A DNA stretch of 64,000 nt from Moorella humiferrea (GTDB taxonomy: Bacteria > Bacillota > DSM-521 > Neomoorellales > Neomoorellaceae), in contig NZ_CP136419.1 of the NCBI RefSeq assembly GCF_039233145.1, positions 966,001 to 1,030,000 on the forward strand, given 5' to 3'. The position numbers were made by a program, and so were the translations under genes. The notes under the pieces were generated by a model. That model ran no database searches, was not told where the DNA came from, and saw only the letters and a list, made by a program, of their open reading frames with translations. This document shows positions 8,337 to 17,088 of the stretch, piece after piece (the first letter of the stretch is position 1; the number at the start of each line of letters is the position of its first letter).

Positions 8337-9275
8337 GTGGAATACCGCCGGCTGGGTAAAACGGGTATGACGGTATCCGAGCTTTGTTTCGGGGCCTTAC
8401 CTATGGGGCCGCGTCAGAAAAACCTCGACGTTGATACCTGCACCAGGATTATCAAAAGGGCCCTGGACGGAGGGGTTAATTTCATCGATACGGCGCAGGT
8501 ATATGAAACTTATGAGCCTATCCGGAGGGCCATTCACGCCTATGACGGGGAAGTAATCATTGCCACCAAGTCCAATGCCGCCACCTATGAGGATATGGAG
8601 CGGGCTATCCAGGAGGCCCGGGAGAAGCTCCAGCTGGATTATATCCATATTTTCCACCTGCATGCTGCCCGGGCAACGGAGCGAATTTTTGAGGAAAGGT
8701 CGGGCGCTTTGCACTGCCTCCTTGATGCCCGGGAAAAAGGGTTGATCAAGGCCGCCGGTATATCCACCCACAGCGTGGCGGCGGTGCGGAAGGCGGCCGC
8801 CGAAAAAGAAATAGACGTTATCTTTCCCTTGATAAACATCAGGGGCATGGGTATTATCGACGGCAGCCGGGAAGACATGCTGGCCGCCATTGCCGCAGCC
8901 GTAGCTGCCGGCAAAGGGGTTTACCTGATGAAGGTTCTGGCTGGGGGCAACCTCCTGGACAACTACCGCGAGGCCATGGACTTCGCCCGCCGGATACCGG
9001 GGATTGCTGCCGTCGCCGTAGGGATGGTCAGCGAGGCGGAGGTGGACTACAACCTGCGCTATTTTAACGGCGGAGATCCGGGCAAAATAGAAATCGGTAC
9101 CAAAGAGTTCGCCGTGGTAGAAACCGTATGCAAAGGCGACGGCGCCTGCCTTAAAGCCTGTACCAACGAAGCCATATCTATGGTCAACGGTAAGGCCAGG
9201 ATCGACCGCAGCAAATGCCTTCTCTGCGGCTACTGCACCGAGGTGTGCCCGCAGTTGGCCATCAGGATGATATAA
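8337..9275 (+). CDS. Aldo/keto reductase fused to a C-terminal 2[4Fe-4S] ferredoxin domain
   Basis: 312 residues from the GTG at 8337; GGAAGGGG lies 8 bases upstream, so the in-frame ATG at 8319 is not needed. Residues 1–260 form an aldo/keto reductase barrel: RRLGKTGMTVSELCFGALP, NFIDTAQVYETYE with the catalytic Asp/Tyr region, IATK with the catalytic Lys, and IHIFHLHAA. Residues about 265–312 carry Fe-S motifs: a degenerate C-x5-C-x3-C and a canonical C-x2-C-x2-C-x3-CP. Such fusions are common in anaerobic Clostridia and presumably use ferredoxin or flavin as redox partner; substrate unknown. The first Cys set appears incomplete, so one or two clusters may be bound. Confidence 0.88.
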   Translation: MEYRRLGKTGMTVSELCFGALPMGPRQKNLDVDTCTRIIKRALDGGVNFIDTAQVYETYEPIRRAIHAYDGEVIIATKSNAATYEDMERAIQEAREKLQLDYIHIFHLHAARATERIFEERSGALHCLLDAREKGLIKAAGISTHSVAAVRKAAAEKEIDVIFPLINIRGMGIIDGSREDMLAAIAAAVAAGKGVYLMKVLAGGNLLDNYREAMDFARRIPGIAAVAVGMVSEAEVDYNLRYFNGGDPGKIEIGTKEFAVVETVCKGDGACLKACTNEAISMVNGKARIDRSKCLLCGYCTEVCPQLAIRMI

Positions 9276-9292
9276 GTGTCAAAGCCGCGCCC

Positions 9293-9321
9293 TTGACACG
9301 GGTAATAAGGTGCTTTATAAT
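9293..9321 (+). promoter_or_regulatory. Consensus SigA promoter of ylxM–ffh operon
   Basis: TTGACA (9293–9298), 17-base spacer, TATAAT (9316–9321): both hexamers perfect. The expected transcription start near 9328 is only 4–10 bases before the ylxM start codon. Confidence 0.85.
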
Positions 9322-9337
9322 TGTTCCGGTGGTGCTG

Positions 9338-9706
9338 ATGCTTGACCAGCTGGCCCGGGTGGCGCGCCTGTACGATTTTTACGGTCCCCTCCTCACCCCA
9401 CGACAGAGGAAATGGTTGGAACTTCATTACCACCATGATCTTTCCCTGGGGGAAATAGCTGAAGAAGAGGGGATCAGCCGCCAGGCCGTGTACGACGGTC
9501 TGCAGCGGGCCGTCAAAGCCCTGGAGGATTATGAAGCCCGCCTGGGTTACCTGCAGCGGGAATTAACCTTACGGGAACAGCTGGCGGCAGCCATCAGGCA
9601 TCTGGAAAACTACCGCCGGGGTGGCGGGGAAGGGGAACTGGCCGCAGTTTCCCGGATATTGCAACTTCTTCTAGAACTGCCGGAAGGCAGCATGGGGCAA
9701 AATTAG
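9338..9706 (+). CDS. ylxM: YlxM/UPF0122 helix-turn-helix protein of the SRP operon
   Basis: 122 residues from the ATG at 9338 (a GTG at 9332 is also possible). The sigma-factor-like helix-turn-helix of UPF0122 is clear: LTPRQRKWLELHYHHDLSLGEIAEEEGISRQAVYDGLQRAVKALEDYE, followed by a coiled C-terminal tail. YlxM is encoded next to ffh across Firmicutes; in streptococci it modulates SRP GTPase activity. It lies 48 bases ahead of ffh. The transcript leader is unusually short given the perfect promoter at 9293–9321, so translation may start almost at the 5' end of the mRNA. Confidence 0.92.
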   Translation: MLDQLARVARLYDFYGPLLTPRQRKWLELHYHHDLSLGEIAEEEGISRQAVYDGLQRAVKALEDYEARLGYLQRELTLREQLAAAIRHLENYRRGGGEGELAAVSRILQLLLELPEGSMGQN

Positions 9707-9754
9707 ATACGTAGGGGAATATTGAGCCGGCAGGGCAAACCGGGGGTGAAAAAG

Positions 9755-11098
9755 GTGGCTATCTTCGCTTCGTTGGCCGATAAGCTCCAGGAAACCTTTA
9801 AAAAACTGCGTGGGAAAGGTAAGCTCACCGAGGCGGATGTTACGGCCGCCATGAGGGAGATTCGACTTGCCTTACTGGAAGCCGACGTTAACTTTAAAGT
9901 GGTTAAGGATTTCATCAACCGGGTCAAGGAGCGGGCCGTCGGCCAGGAAGTAATGCAGAGTCTCACCCCCGGGCAGCAGGTAGTTAAGATCGTCCATGAG
10001 GAATTGACGGCCCTCATGGGCGGCAGCGAGAGCAAAATCAACTGGGCCGCCCAGCCGCCGACGATCGTCATGCTGGTAGGCCTGCAGGGCGCCGGCAAGA
10101 CGACCACGGCCGCCAAACTGGCCAGACTTCTGCAAAACCAGGGGCGGCGACCCCTGCTGGTGGCCGCCGACGTCTACCGGCCGGCAGCCATCAAGCAACT
10201 CCAGGTACTGGGAGAACAGTTAAAGGTACCCGTATTCAGCATGGGGGAAGGGATAAGTCCCGTCGACATTGCCCGTGCCGCAGTAGAGCATGCCCGCAAA
10301 TACGGCAACAACCCGGTTATCCTGGATACCGCCGGCAGGCTGCATATTAACGAAACAATGATGGCCGAATTGGTGGCTATTAAGAGAGCGGTCGATCCCC
10401 ACGAAATTCTCCTGGTGGTAGACGCCATGACCGGCCAGGATGCCGTGCAGGTAGCTTCTAATTTTAACCAGCAACTCGGCCTTACGGGTGTAATCCTTAC
10501 TAAGCTTGACGGCGATACCCGCGGCGGCGCAGCCCTTTCGGTACGGGCGGTAACCGGGTGTCCGATAAAATTTATCGGCATGGGCGAGAAAACCGATGCC
10601 CTGGAAACCTTCCATCCGGATCGCCTTGCTTCCCGCATCCTGGGGATGGGGGATGTTTTAAGCCTCATTGAAAAGGCCCAGGCCAATCTTGACGTTGAAA
10701 AGGCCAAAGAACTCCAAAGGAAGATACGTCAGCATGAATTCACCCTCGAAGATTTCCTGGAACAGATGAAACAGATGCGGAAGATGGGTCCTTTGGAGGA
10801 GATTTTAAGCATGTTGCCGGGGGCCGGGAGAATTAAACAGCTTAAGGATCTTCAGATTGATCCTAAGGAATTGGTTCATACCGAGGCCATCATCCAGTCC
10901 ATGACCCCGGAGGAACGCCGCAATCCGAGTATAATAAACGGCAGCCGCAAAAAGCGCATCGCCGCCGGCAGCGGTACCCGGGTGCAGGACGTAAACCGCC
11001 TGCTGCGCCAGTTTGAAGAAGCCAAAAAGCTGATGCACTTTTTGGGAGAAGGCGGTGGTAAAATGAAAAAGAAAGGCCGCCTGCCCTTTCCATTTTAG
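9755..11098 (+). CDS. ffh: Signal recognition particle protein Ffh (SRP54)
   Basis: 447 residues from the GTG at 9755, preceded by GGGGGTGA; this start gives the usual [12 protein letters not shown]-terminus. NG GTPase domain: G1 [41 protein letters not shown]. The methionine-rich M domain (about 300–435) contains the 4.5S RNA-binding [22 protein letters not shown] motif, and the C-terminus is a basic tail. Binds signal sequences at the ribosome and docks to FtsY. Cotranscribed with ylxM and rpsP. Confidence 0.97.
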   Translation: MAIFASLADKLQETFKKLRGKGKLTEADVTAAMREIRLALLEADVNFKVVKDFINRVKERAVGQEVMQSLTPGQQVVKIVHEELTALMGGSESKINWAAQPPTIVMLVGLQGAGKTTTAAKLARLLQNQGRRPLLVAADVYRPAAIKQLQVLGEQLKVPVFSMGEGISPVDIARAAVEHARKYGNNPVILDTAGRLHINETMMAELVAIKRAVDPHEILLVVDAMTGQDAVQVASNFNQQLGLTGVILTKLDGDTRGGAALSVRAVTGCPIKFIGMGEKTDALETFHPDRLASRILGMGDVLSLIEKAQANLDVEKAKELQRKIRQHEFTLEDFLEQMKQMRKMGPLEEILSMLPGAGRIKQLKDLQIDPKELVHTEAIIQSMTPEERRNPSIINGSRKKRIAAGSGTRVQDVNRLLRQFEEAKKLMHFLGEGGGKMKKKGRLPFPF

Positions 11099-11113
11099 AA
11101 GGAGGTGATGTCA

Positions 11114-11386
11114 GTGGCGACCAAGATACGTTTAAAACGCATGGGGGCCAAAAAAGCGCCTTTTTACCGGGTGGTAGTCGCAGATTCACGTTCGCCCCGC
11201 GACGGCCGGGTGATTGAAGAGATCGGTTACTACAATCCCGTTAAACAACCTGCCGAAATTAAAGTCGACGAAGAAAAAGCCCTGCGTTGGCTGAATACCG
11301 GTGCGCAGCCTTCAGAAACCGTACGCGCTCTCTTGAAAAAAGCTGGTGTGTGGCAGAAATTTATTGCTGCCAGGGAAGCCAAATAG
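11114..11386 (+). CDS. rpsP: 30S ribosomal protein S16
   Basis: 90 residues from the GTG at 11114, eight bases after the AGGAGG at 11100–11105; two earlier in-frame starts (11105, 11108) overlap or crowd that site. Typical S16 sequence: [28 protein letters not shown] and EEIGYYNP. Part of the ffh–rpsP–khpA–rimM–trmD–rplS run common to Firmicutes. Confidence 0.97.
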   Translation: MATKIRLKRMGAKKAPFYRVVVADSRSPRDGRVIEEIGYYNPVKQPAEIKVDEEKALRWLNTGAQPSETVRALLKKAGVWQKFIAAREAK

Positions 11387-11399
11387 AGGGGGAGTTTAG

Positions 11400-11630
11400 G
11401 TGAAGGAACTGTTGTTAACTTTGGCTCAGGCCTTAGTAGATCATCCCGAGCAGGTCAGCGTCAACATGGTGGAAGGAGAAAAATCGGTTATCCTTGAACT
11501 CAGAGTGGCCCAAGAAGATATGGGCAAAGTAATCGGCAAACAAGGGCGCATCGCCCGGGCCATACGCACTTTAGTCAAGGCCGCGGCAGCCCACCAGGGC
11601 AAACGCGTCGTGGTGGAGATTATCCAGTAA
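11400..11630 (+). CDS. khpA: KH-domain RNA-binding protein KhpA
   Basis: 76 residues, GTG start. A single KH domain with the GxxG loop in VIGKQGRIARAIRTLVKAAA. This small protein sits between rpsP and rimM in most Firmicutes and pairs with KhpB/Jag to bind RNAs involved in cell-wall and division control. The start lies 13 bases after the rpsP stop. Confidence 0.93.
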   Translation: MKELLLTLAQALVDHPEQVSVNMVEGEKSVILELRVAQEDMGKVIGKQGRIARAIRTLVKAAAAHQGKRVVVEIIQ

Positions 11631-11632
11631 CA

Positions 11633-12145
11633 ATGACAGAAGAGAGGATCGGCGTCGGTAAAATCGTGGCCCCCCACGGTGTCCACGGGGAGGTCAAGGT
11701 TGAACCATGGACCGACTTTCCCGAGCGCTTCCGCCCCGGGCTTAAGTTGTTGCTGCAGCTCGGCCTGGAGACCCGGAGGGTGACCGTCGCCGGGGCGCGT
11801 CCCCATGGGCGCCATTTACTTCTCAAACTTGAGGAAGTAAACGACTGTAATAGCGCCGAAGCTTTACGCGGGGCGGTGCTTAAAGTGGAACCCTGGGAGG
11901 TGGAACCCCTTCCGGAAGGACATTATTATATATTCCAGCTCTTGGGGAGCCGGGTCTATTCTACCGACGGCGAATTCCTGGGAACTTTAACCGACGTCTT
12001 GGCCACCGGCGCCAATGACGTTTATGTGGTTAGAGGTAACAACTATAAGGAGATACTTTTGCCTGCCTTAAAAGACGTGGTACTTAAAATCGATGTATCC
12101 CGGAAGGAAATCATCGTCGCCCTGCCGCCGGGTTTGCTTGACTAG
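11633..12145 (+). CDS. rimM: 16S rRNA processing protein RimM
   Basis: 170 residues; ATG two bases after the khpA stop. N-terminal RimM domain (GKIVAPHGVHGEVKVEPWTDFPERF) and a C-terminal PRC-barrel (YYIFQLLGSRVYS, TGANDVYVV, LLPALKDVV). Assists maturation of the 30S head, with S19 as partner. Its stop overlaps the AGGAGG site of trmD, implying coupled translation. Confidence 0.95.
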   Translation: MTEERIGVGKIVAPHGVHGEVKVEPWTDFPERFRPGLKLLLQLGLETRRVTVAGARPHGRHLLLKLEEVNDCNSAEALRGAVLKVEPWEVEPLPEGHYYIFQLLGSRVYSTDGEFLGTLTDVLATGANDVYVVRGNNYKEILLPALKDVVLKIDVSRKEIIVALPPGLLD

Positions 12146-12157
12146 GAGGCGGTTCCC

Positions 12158-12919
12158 GTGCGGGTTGACGTACTTACTATATTCCCTGAGATGTTCTCCA
12201 GTTTTTTAAATACCAGCATCATCAAAAGGGCGCGGGAACAGGGCCGTTTACATGTAAACCTGGTCGATATCCGGGATTACGCTAGAAACAAACACCGTAG
12301 CGTCGATGATTATCCCTTCGGCGGCGGACCGGGGATGGTCATGATGGCCGAACCGATTTTTTTGGCGGTAGAAAGCCTGTTACCGCAAGAAGGGGCGGAG
12401 CGGCCGCCTGTTATCCTCATGTCACCCCAGGGCGAAGTTTTCAACCAGGAGCTGGCCGCCGAACTGTCCCGGGAAAAACATCTCATCCTCATTTGCGGCC
12501 ATTATGAAGGCGTAGATGAACGCGTCAGACAATTTCTGGTCAGCCGGGAAATTTCTATTGGTGATTACGTTTTAACCGGCGGCGAGCTGCCGGCCATGGT
12601 CGTCATTGATGCCGTAACCCGCTTATTGCCGGGCGTACTTGGCGATCCGGTCGGGGCGCTGGAAGATTCTTTTGCCATGGGCCTTCTAGAGTATCCCCAG
12701 TACACCAGGCCGCGATCTTTTCGCGGAATGGAGGTGCCGGAAGTATTATTGTCCGGCAACCATGAAAAAATAAGGCAGTGGCGGCGCCGGCAGGCATTAG
12801 AGCGAACCTGGCGACGGCGACCTGATTTGCTGGCGAAGTTGAGTTTAAGTCCCGAAGATCGGCGCCTTTTAGATGAAATTATTAAAAATAGCCGGGAAAA
12901 CAGCGGAAAAACCTATTAA
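12158..12919 (+). CDS. trmD: tRNA (guanine-N1)-methyltransferase
   Basis: 253 residues, GTG start after AGGAGGCGG. SPOUT-fold trefoil-knot enzyme making m1G37 in tRNA. Motifs: [35 protein letters not shown] and the S-adenosylmethionine loop [15 protein letters not shown]. The C-terminal helical domain is complete ([24 protein letters not shown]). Length is normal. Confidence 0.97.
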   Translation: MRVDVLTIFPEMFSSFLNTSIIKRAREQGRLHVNLVDIRDYARNKHRSVDDYPFGGGPGMVMMAEPIFLAVESLLPQEGAERPPVILMSPQGEVFNQELAAELSREKHLILICGHYEGVDERVRQFLVSREISIGDYVLTGGELPAMVVIDAVTRLLPGVLGDPVGALEDSFAMGLLEYPQYTRPRSFRGMEVPEVLLSGNHEKIRQWRRRQALERTWRRRPDLLAKLSLSPEDRRLLDEIIKNSRENSGKTY

Positions 12920-12921
12920 AG

Positions 12922-12951
12922 TTGTTTCCAGAGATCTAACTATGGTATAAT
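12922..12951 (+). promoter_or_regulatory. Promoter before rplS
   Basis: TTGTTT (12922–12927), 18-base spacer, extended −10 TGGTATAAT ending at 12951. It would give rplS its own transcript in addition to readthrough from trmD. Confidence 0.55.
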
Positions 12952-12986
12952 ATTCGCTGTGTTAGTGCAGGAAAGGAGGGGTTGCG

Positions 12987-13331
12987 GTGAACAACATTAT
13001 CGAAGCCCTGGAGAAAGAACAAATGCGTTCTGACGTACCCGATTTTCGGCCGGGAGACACCGTAAGGGTGCATGTTAAGGTCATCGAGGGTAACCGGGAG
13101 CGCATTCAGGTTTTCGAAGGTACGGTTATCGGCCGCCGGGGAAGGGGCATAAATGAAACCTTCACAGTCCGCCGTGTTTCCTATGGGGTGGCGGTAGAGC
13201 GGATTTTTCCTATACACTCACCACGCATTGAACGCATCGAAATTGTAAGGCGCGGTAAGGTGAGAAGGGCAAAACTTTATTACCTGCGGGGTCTTTCCGG
13301 CAAAGCCGCCCGGATTAAAGAGGAAAGATAA
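12987..13331 (+). CDS. rplS: 50S ribosomal protein L19
   Basis: 114 residues, GTG start behind GAAAGGAGGGG. Diagnostic L19 segments: [69 protein letters not shown] and RRAKLYYLR. Normal length. Followed by a hairpin terminator. Confidence 0.97.
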   Translation: MNNIIEALEKEQMRSDVPDFRPGDTVRVHVKVIEGNRERIQVFEGTVIGRRGRGINETFTVRRVSYGVAVERIFPIHSPRIERIEIVRRGKVRRAKLYYLRGLSGKAARIKEER

Positions 13332-13343
13332 CATAGCCACACA

Positions 13344-13376
13344 ACGGGACTGGTATTTAATCAGTCCCGTGTTTAA
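13344..13376 (+). terminator. Hairpin terminator after rplS
   Basis: Perfect arms ACGGGACTG (13344–13352) and CAGTCCCGT (13362–13370) with a 9-base loop, then GTTTAA. The T tract is short, so termination may be partial and allow readthrough into lepB. Confidence 0.6.
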
Positions 13377-13396
13377 CTAATAGGGGGCGTTAACCG

Positions 13397-13945
13397 TTGG
13401 AAGATACCGAAAAGGCTACGGCGGAAAGCAAAGCTTCGCCCTGGTGGAAAGAAATATTACAGTCCCTGGTGATTGCCGCCGTCTTAGCCCTAATCATTCG
13501 CAGTTTTCTTTTCACACCCTTTTATATCCCTTCCCCGTCCATGGAACCGACCCTTTACCCGGGGGACCGCATCATCGTTAACCGCCTTGCCTATCGCCTT
13601 GGGGACCCACAACGCGGTGATATAGTAGTCTTTCGCTACCCCCTCGATCCGAGCAGGGACTTGATTAAGCGGGTAGTGGCCATAGGAGGCGATACGGTAG
13701 AGGTCCGTAATAATGTTTTATATATAAATGGCAAGCCCCAAAATGAAGCAGACTATCTGCCGCCGGGTGTCGTTTACAGCGACTTCGGTCCTGTTAAGGT
13801 GCCGGCGGGCAGCTATTTCATGATGGGCGATAATCGCAATAACAGTGCCGACAGCCGGGTATGGGGTACCCTGGAAAGGAAATTCATTATCGGCAAGGCC
13901 GTCGTCATCTACTGGCCGTTAGACCGCATCGGATTTATCAGGTAG
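13397..13945 (+). CDS. lepB: Signal peptidase I
   Basis: 182 residues, TTG start 9 bases after TAGGGGG. One N-terminal membrane segment (about 20–40) precedes the catalytic Ser in PSPSMEPTLYPGD and Lys in DLIKRVVAIGGDTVEV; the GDNRNNSADSR box is intact. This is the Ser–Lys protease that removes signal peptides at the outer membrane face. Short, Firmicute-type SipS-like form. The rbgA-like gene starts 8 bases downstream. Confidence 0.96.
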   Translation: MEDTEKATAESKASPWWKEILQSLVIAAVLALIIRSFLFTPFYIPSPSMEPTLYPGDRIIVNRLAYRLGDPQRGDIVVFRYPLDPSRDLIKRVVAIGGDTVEVRNNVLYINGKPQNEADYLPPGVVYSDFGPVKVPAGSYFMMGDNRNNSADSRVWGTLERKFIIGKAVVIYWPLDRIGFIR

Positions 13946-13953
13946 GTGGCATT

Positions 13954-14769
13954 ATGCCGTCGGGCTTCAAATCCTTCCTCCCGTATCTTAAAGTGGTCGA
14001 CGTTGTATTGGAAGTGGCCGACGCCAGGTTACCTGTTTCCAGCCGTTTTTCAGGCCTTAATAAAATTTTGCAAGGTAAAGCGCGGATTTTGGTTTTAACT
14101 AGATGCGATCTCGCCGATCCCGCAGTAACGGCTGAATGGCTGCAGATTTTTAAGAAAGAGGGCATGACGGCGGTAGCTGTTGATGCCCGTAGGGGTGAGG
14201 GGATAGCTACCTTACAACGGCATTTGGCCGCCATGGCCGGGGAAAAAAAGTTAAAGCTTGCTGCCAGGGGCTTAAAAATGCGGCCGCTGCGCCTCATGGT
14301 AGTAGGAATACCCAATGTAGGCAAATCCTCCCTTTTAAACCGCCTCGTAGGACGCGGGGCGGCCCGAACGGGAGATCGCCCCGGGATAACCCGTGGTCCC
14401 CAATGGGTTCGTCTGGGTAACGAATTAGAAATCCTCGATACTCCTGGTGTTATAGGAAAAGGCCGCGAGGAAGGCGGGGGCATCTTGTGGCTGGGGGCAA
14501 TTGGCTGTATCGCAGAAAGTTCTCTCATGGCAACGGATACAGCCAACGTCATCTTACAGTTTTTACTCACAGTAGCCCCGGAACGCCTGCAAGAGAGGTA
14601 CGGCATTACTGAAGAAGAAATGGGAAGCGCCGATTTGCTTGAAATCATCGGTCGGCGCCGGGGCTTTCTCTTGGCCGGAAAAAAAATCGATCAGGAAAGG
14701 ACCGCCATGGCCGTGATTAACGATTTTCGCGAAGGCCAGTTAGGGCGATATACCCTGGAGCGACCTTAA
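13954..14769 (+). CDS. rbgA: RbgA/YlqF-like circularly permuted ribosome-biogenesis GTPase, divergent
   Basis: 271 residues from the ATG at 13954. Motif order is G4–G5–G1–G2–G3, the circular permutation of the YlqF/YawG group: VVDVVLEVADARLPVSSR, LTRCDLADP at the G4 position, G1 GIPNVGKSSLLNRL, G2 PGITRG and G3 DTPGVI. Normal RbgA acts in late 50S assembly. Two oddities: the usual N-terminal WFPGHMAKA signature is missing, and G4 reads TRCD instead of NKxD, which normally specifies guanine. Position next to lepB and rnhB is the usual place for rbgA, so orthology is likely, but nucleotide specificity may differ. Confidence 0.85.
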   Translation: MPSGFKSFLPYLKVVDVVLEVADARLPVSSRFSGLNKILQGKARILVLTRCDLADPAVTAEWLQIFKKEGMTAVAVDARRGEGIATLQRHLAAMAGEKKLKLAARGLKMRPLRLMVVGIPNVGKSSLLNRLVGRGAARTGDRPGITRGPQWVRLGNELEILDTPGVIGKGREEGGGILWLGAIGCIAESSLMATDTANVILQFLLTVAPERLQERYGITEEEMGSADLLEIIGRRRGFLLAGKKIDQERTAMAVINDFREGQLGRYTLERP

Positions 14770-14847
14770 TGCTATAATGTTTTTGAAAAATGATGTGCCA
14801 AAAGTCAAAAAACTTACCCGGTCCATGAAACAGGGAAGGTGAAGATT

Positions 14848-15516
14848 GTGCCGGAGGGAAAAATCGCCGTAGTAATTGCCGATGATCACCCACTGGTACG
14901 GGAAGGTATCCGCAAGATTTTAGAGTTAGACCCAAATATCCATGTAGTAGCCGAGGCCGGCGACGGCCGGGAAGCCGTCGCTTTAGCCCGGCGCTATCGC
15001 CCGGACGTAATTTTAATCGATATAAACATGCCAGGCTTAAACGGCATTGAGATCACTAAAATTATCCGCCGGGAGCTTCCCCGTACCGGCATTCTGGCCC
15101 TGACCATTCATGATGATGAAGAATATATCATTGAATTGCTGAAGTGCGGGGTTACCGGCTATATACTTAAAGACATCGGCGCCGATGAACTAATAAAGGC
15201 CGTATTGCAGGTGGCCCGCGGCTACCAGGTAATTCATCCAGGCATTGCTCCCAAGGTAAGGGATTATCTGCAAAAAAAAGAAGCGTCTTTTAGCCTACAA
15301 TCGGAAGAACTGCCGCTGACACCAAGGGAACGAGAAATCTTAATCCAGGTGAGCCTGGGGAAATCCAATCGGGAGATCGCCAGGGACTTGTATATCAGCG
15401 AAAAAACGGTAAAAAACCATTTAACAAATATATTTCATAAAATTGGCGTGAGCGATCGCACGCAAGCGGCCCTTTACGCCTTGAAACACGGTTTAAGTGA
15501 TGGTAAGCTAATATAG
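14848..15516 (+). CDS. NarL/DegU-type response regulator, orphan
   Basis: 222 residues from the GTG at 14848 (GGAAGGTGA upstream; a GTG nine bases earlier overlaps that site). The receiver domain has the acidic pair D12–D13, the phosphoacceptor D58 (VILIDINMPG) and the conserved Lys in YILKDIGADEL. The LuxR-type helix-turn-helix is at the C-terminus (LTPREREILIQVSLGKSNREIARDLYISEKTVKNHLTNIFHK). No histidine kinase is nearby. It sits between rbgA and rnhB, two housekeeping genes, so its kinase partner and targets are unknown. Confidence 0.92.
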   Translation: MPEGKIAVVIADDHPLVREGIRKILELDPNIHVVAEAGDGREAVALARRYRPDVILIDINMPGLNGIEITKIIRRELPRTGILALTIHDDEEYIIELLKCGVTGYILKDIGADELIKAVLQVARGYQVIHPGIAPKVRDYLQKKEASFSLQSEELPLTPREREILIQVSLGKSNREIARDLYISEKTVKNHLTNIFHKIGVSDRTQAALYALKHGLSDGKLI

Positions 15517-15525
15517 GTGAAAAAA

Positions 15526-16164
15526 GTGGCGGGGGATTTGACGGGAAGACAGTCCCTTTACATTTGGGAACGGCGTCTGTGGTACCAGGGTGTCCGCCTC
15601 ATCGCCGGTGTTGATGAAGCCGGTCGCGGTCCCCTGGCGGGACCGGTTACGGCGGCGGCCGTAATCCTGCCTCCCGATATAAATATTACCGGTCTGGCTG
15701 ATTCCAAAAAGTTGTCCCCGGCAAAGCGGCAGGAGCTCGCGGTAATTATTAAAGAAAAAAGCCTGGCCTGGGCCATCGGGTGGGCCTCGGTGAAAGAAAT
15801 CGACTGTTTGAACATCCTGGTTGCTTCCCGGTGGGCCATGTGGCGGGCTCTAACGTCCCTGCCCTTAAAACCCGAACACGTTTTGGTAGACGGCTTCCCT
15901 TTGCCGGGGCTAAGGGTGCCCCAGACGCCCCTGGTAGGAGGCGACGGATTGAGCGCCTCCATAGCCGCGGCTTCTATCCTGGCCAAGGTGGCCAGGGATG
16001 AATTAATGGCCATCTATGATAATGTTTTTCCCGGTTACGGTCTGGCGGAAAACAAAGGGTATCCTACAAAAGAACACCGTCGCGCCCTTGCCTGCCGGGG
16101 TCCGAGCGCCGTACACCGTTTAAGTTTTAAATTCCGGAGTATTCAAAAGCAGGAATTACCATAA
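15526..16164 (+). CDS. rnhB: Ribonuclease HII
   Basis: 212 residues from the GTG at 15526 (AGGTGA five bases upstream; a GTG at 15517 is the alternative). RNase HII signature IAGVDEAGRGPLAGPVTAAAV with the first two acidic ligands, then the third Asp in VLVDGFPLP and the motif AASILAKVARDELM. Removes ribonucleotides and RNA primers from DNA. The RR gene ends just before it and nuoA follows after a 72-base gap. Confidence 0.96.
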   Translation: MAGDLTGRQSLYIWERRLWYQGVRLIAGVDEAGRGPLAGPVTAAAVILPPDINITGLADSKKLSPAKRQELAVIIKEKSLAWAIGWASVKEIDCLNILVASRWAMWRALTSLPLKPEHVLVDGFPLPGLRVPQTPLVGGDGLSASIAAASILAKVARDELMAIYDNVFPGYGLAENKGYPTKEHRRALACRGPSAVHRLSFKFRSIQKQELP

Positions 16165-16236
16165 ATATGGCGAATATGTTAATGAGTATTGCTTAAGTTC
16201 AAATTCCTGGACCTAAAATGGGAAGGGGGGATCAAG

Positions 16237-16596
16237 GTGCTGCAGCAGTATGGTATAGTAGCTGTTTTTCTGGTGGGAGGAGCCTTAACGGCCGTTGCCG
16301 CCCTGGCAATGAACTGGCTAGTGCGGCCAAAAGAGAAGGCGGTGGGGGATAAGCTTGCCACCTACGAGTGCGGCCTGGAAACCCAGGGACCGACATGGGT
16401 CCAGTTTAAAGTAAGCTATTTTCTTTATGCCCTTGTTTTTTTATTGTTTGATGTAGAAACAGTCTTTTTATACCCCTGGGCGGTACGTTTTCAAATGCTG
16501 GGTCTGTTCGCCTTTGTTGAGATGCTTATTTTTATAGCCATACTGGTAATTGGTTTGTGGTACGCATGGAAGGAGGGTGCCTTGAAGTGGCTGTAG
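16237..16596 (+). CDS. nuoA: Complex I subunit A
   Basis: 119 residues from the GTG at 16237, preceded by GGAAGGGGGG; the longer upstream frame lacks a good site. Three membrane helices with the NuoA signatures [34 protein letters not shown]. The YECG loop lies near the quinone site. First gene of the eleven-gene nuo operon; the end overlaps nuoB by 10 bases. Confidence 0.96.
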   Translation: MLQQYGIVAVFLVGGALTAVAALAMNWLVRPKEKAVGDKLATYECGLETQGPTWVQFKVSYFLYALVFLLFDVETVFLYPWAVRFQMLGLFAFVEMLIFIAILVIGLWYAWKEGALKWL

Positions 16597-17087
16597 TCAG
16601 ATTAAGGCCGCCGGAACCCCAGGTTCCCGATAACATCATCCTGTCCACGGTGGATTATATGCTGAATTTCTGCCGGGCCCATTCCTTCTGGCCGCTGACC
16701 TTCGGTTTGGCCTGTTGCGCCATAGAAATGATGGCGGCCGGCGGCGCCCGGTATGATGTAGCCCGTTTCGGCTATGAAGTATTCAGGCCGTCGCCGCGTC
16801 AGGCCGACCTGATGATCGTTGCCGGGACGGTAACTAAAAAAATGGCTCCCCTGGTGCGCCGTCTCTATGAGCAGATGCCGGCGCCAAAATGGGTTATCGC
16901 CATGGGGAGCTGTGCCATTAGCGGCGGGCCCTTTGTCGATTCTTATAACGTCGTACCGGGAGTGGACACCATTGTGCCGGTAGATGTCTACGTGCCCGGA
17001 TGTGCGCCACGACCGGAGGCCCTAATCAACGGCCTGCTGACATTAAAGAAGAAAGTCATCAACCCGAAAGCGGTGCTGGTGAAATAA
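16587..17087 (+). CDS. nuoB: Complex I subunit B (N2 cluster)
   Basis: 166 residues from the GTG at 16587, ten bases after AGGAGG. Contains the tandem-Cys motif [14 protein letters not shown] plus later Cys residues in [10 protein letters not shown] and [11 protein letters not shown], the four ligands of the terminal N2 [4Fe-4S] cluster. Peripheral arm subunit next to quinone. Overlaps nuoA and is followed by nuoC after one base. Confidence 0.96.
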   Translation: MAVVRLRPPEPQVPDNIILSTVDYMLNFCRAHSFWPLTFGLACCAIEMMAAGGARYDVARFGYEVFRPSPRQADLMIVAGTVTKKMAPLVRRLYEQMPAPKWVIAMGSCAISGGPFVDSYNVVPGVDTIVPVDVYVPGCAPRPEALINGLLTLKKKVINPKAVLVK

Positions 17088-17088
17088 A

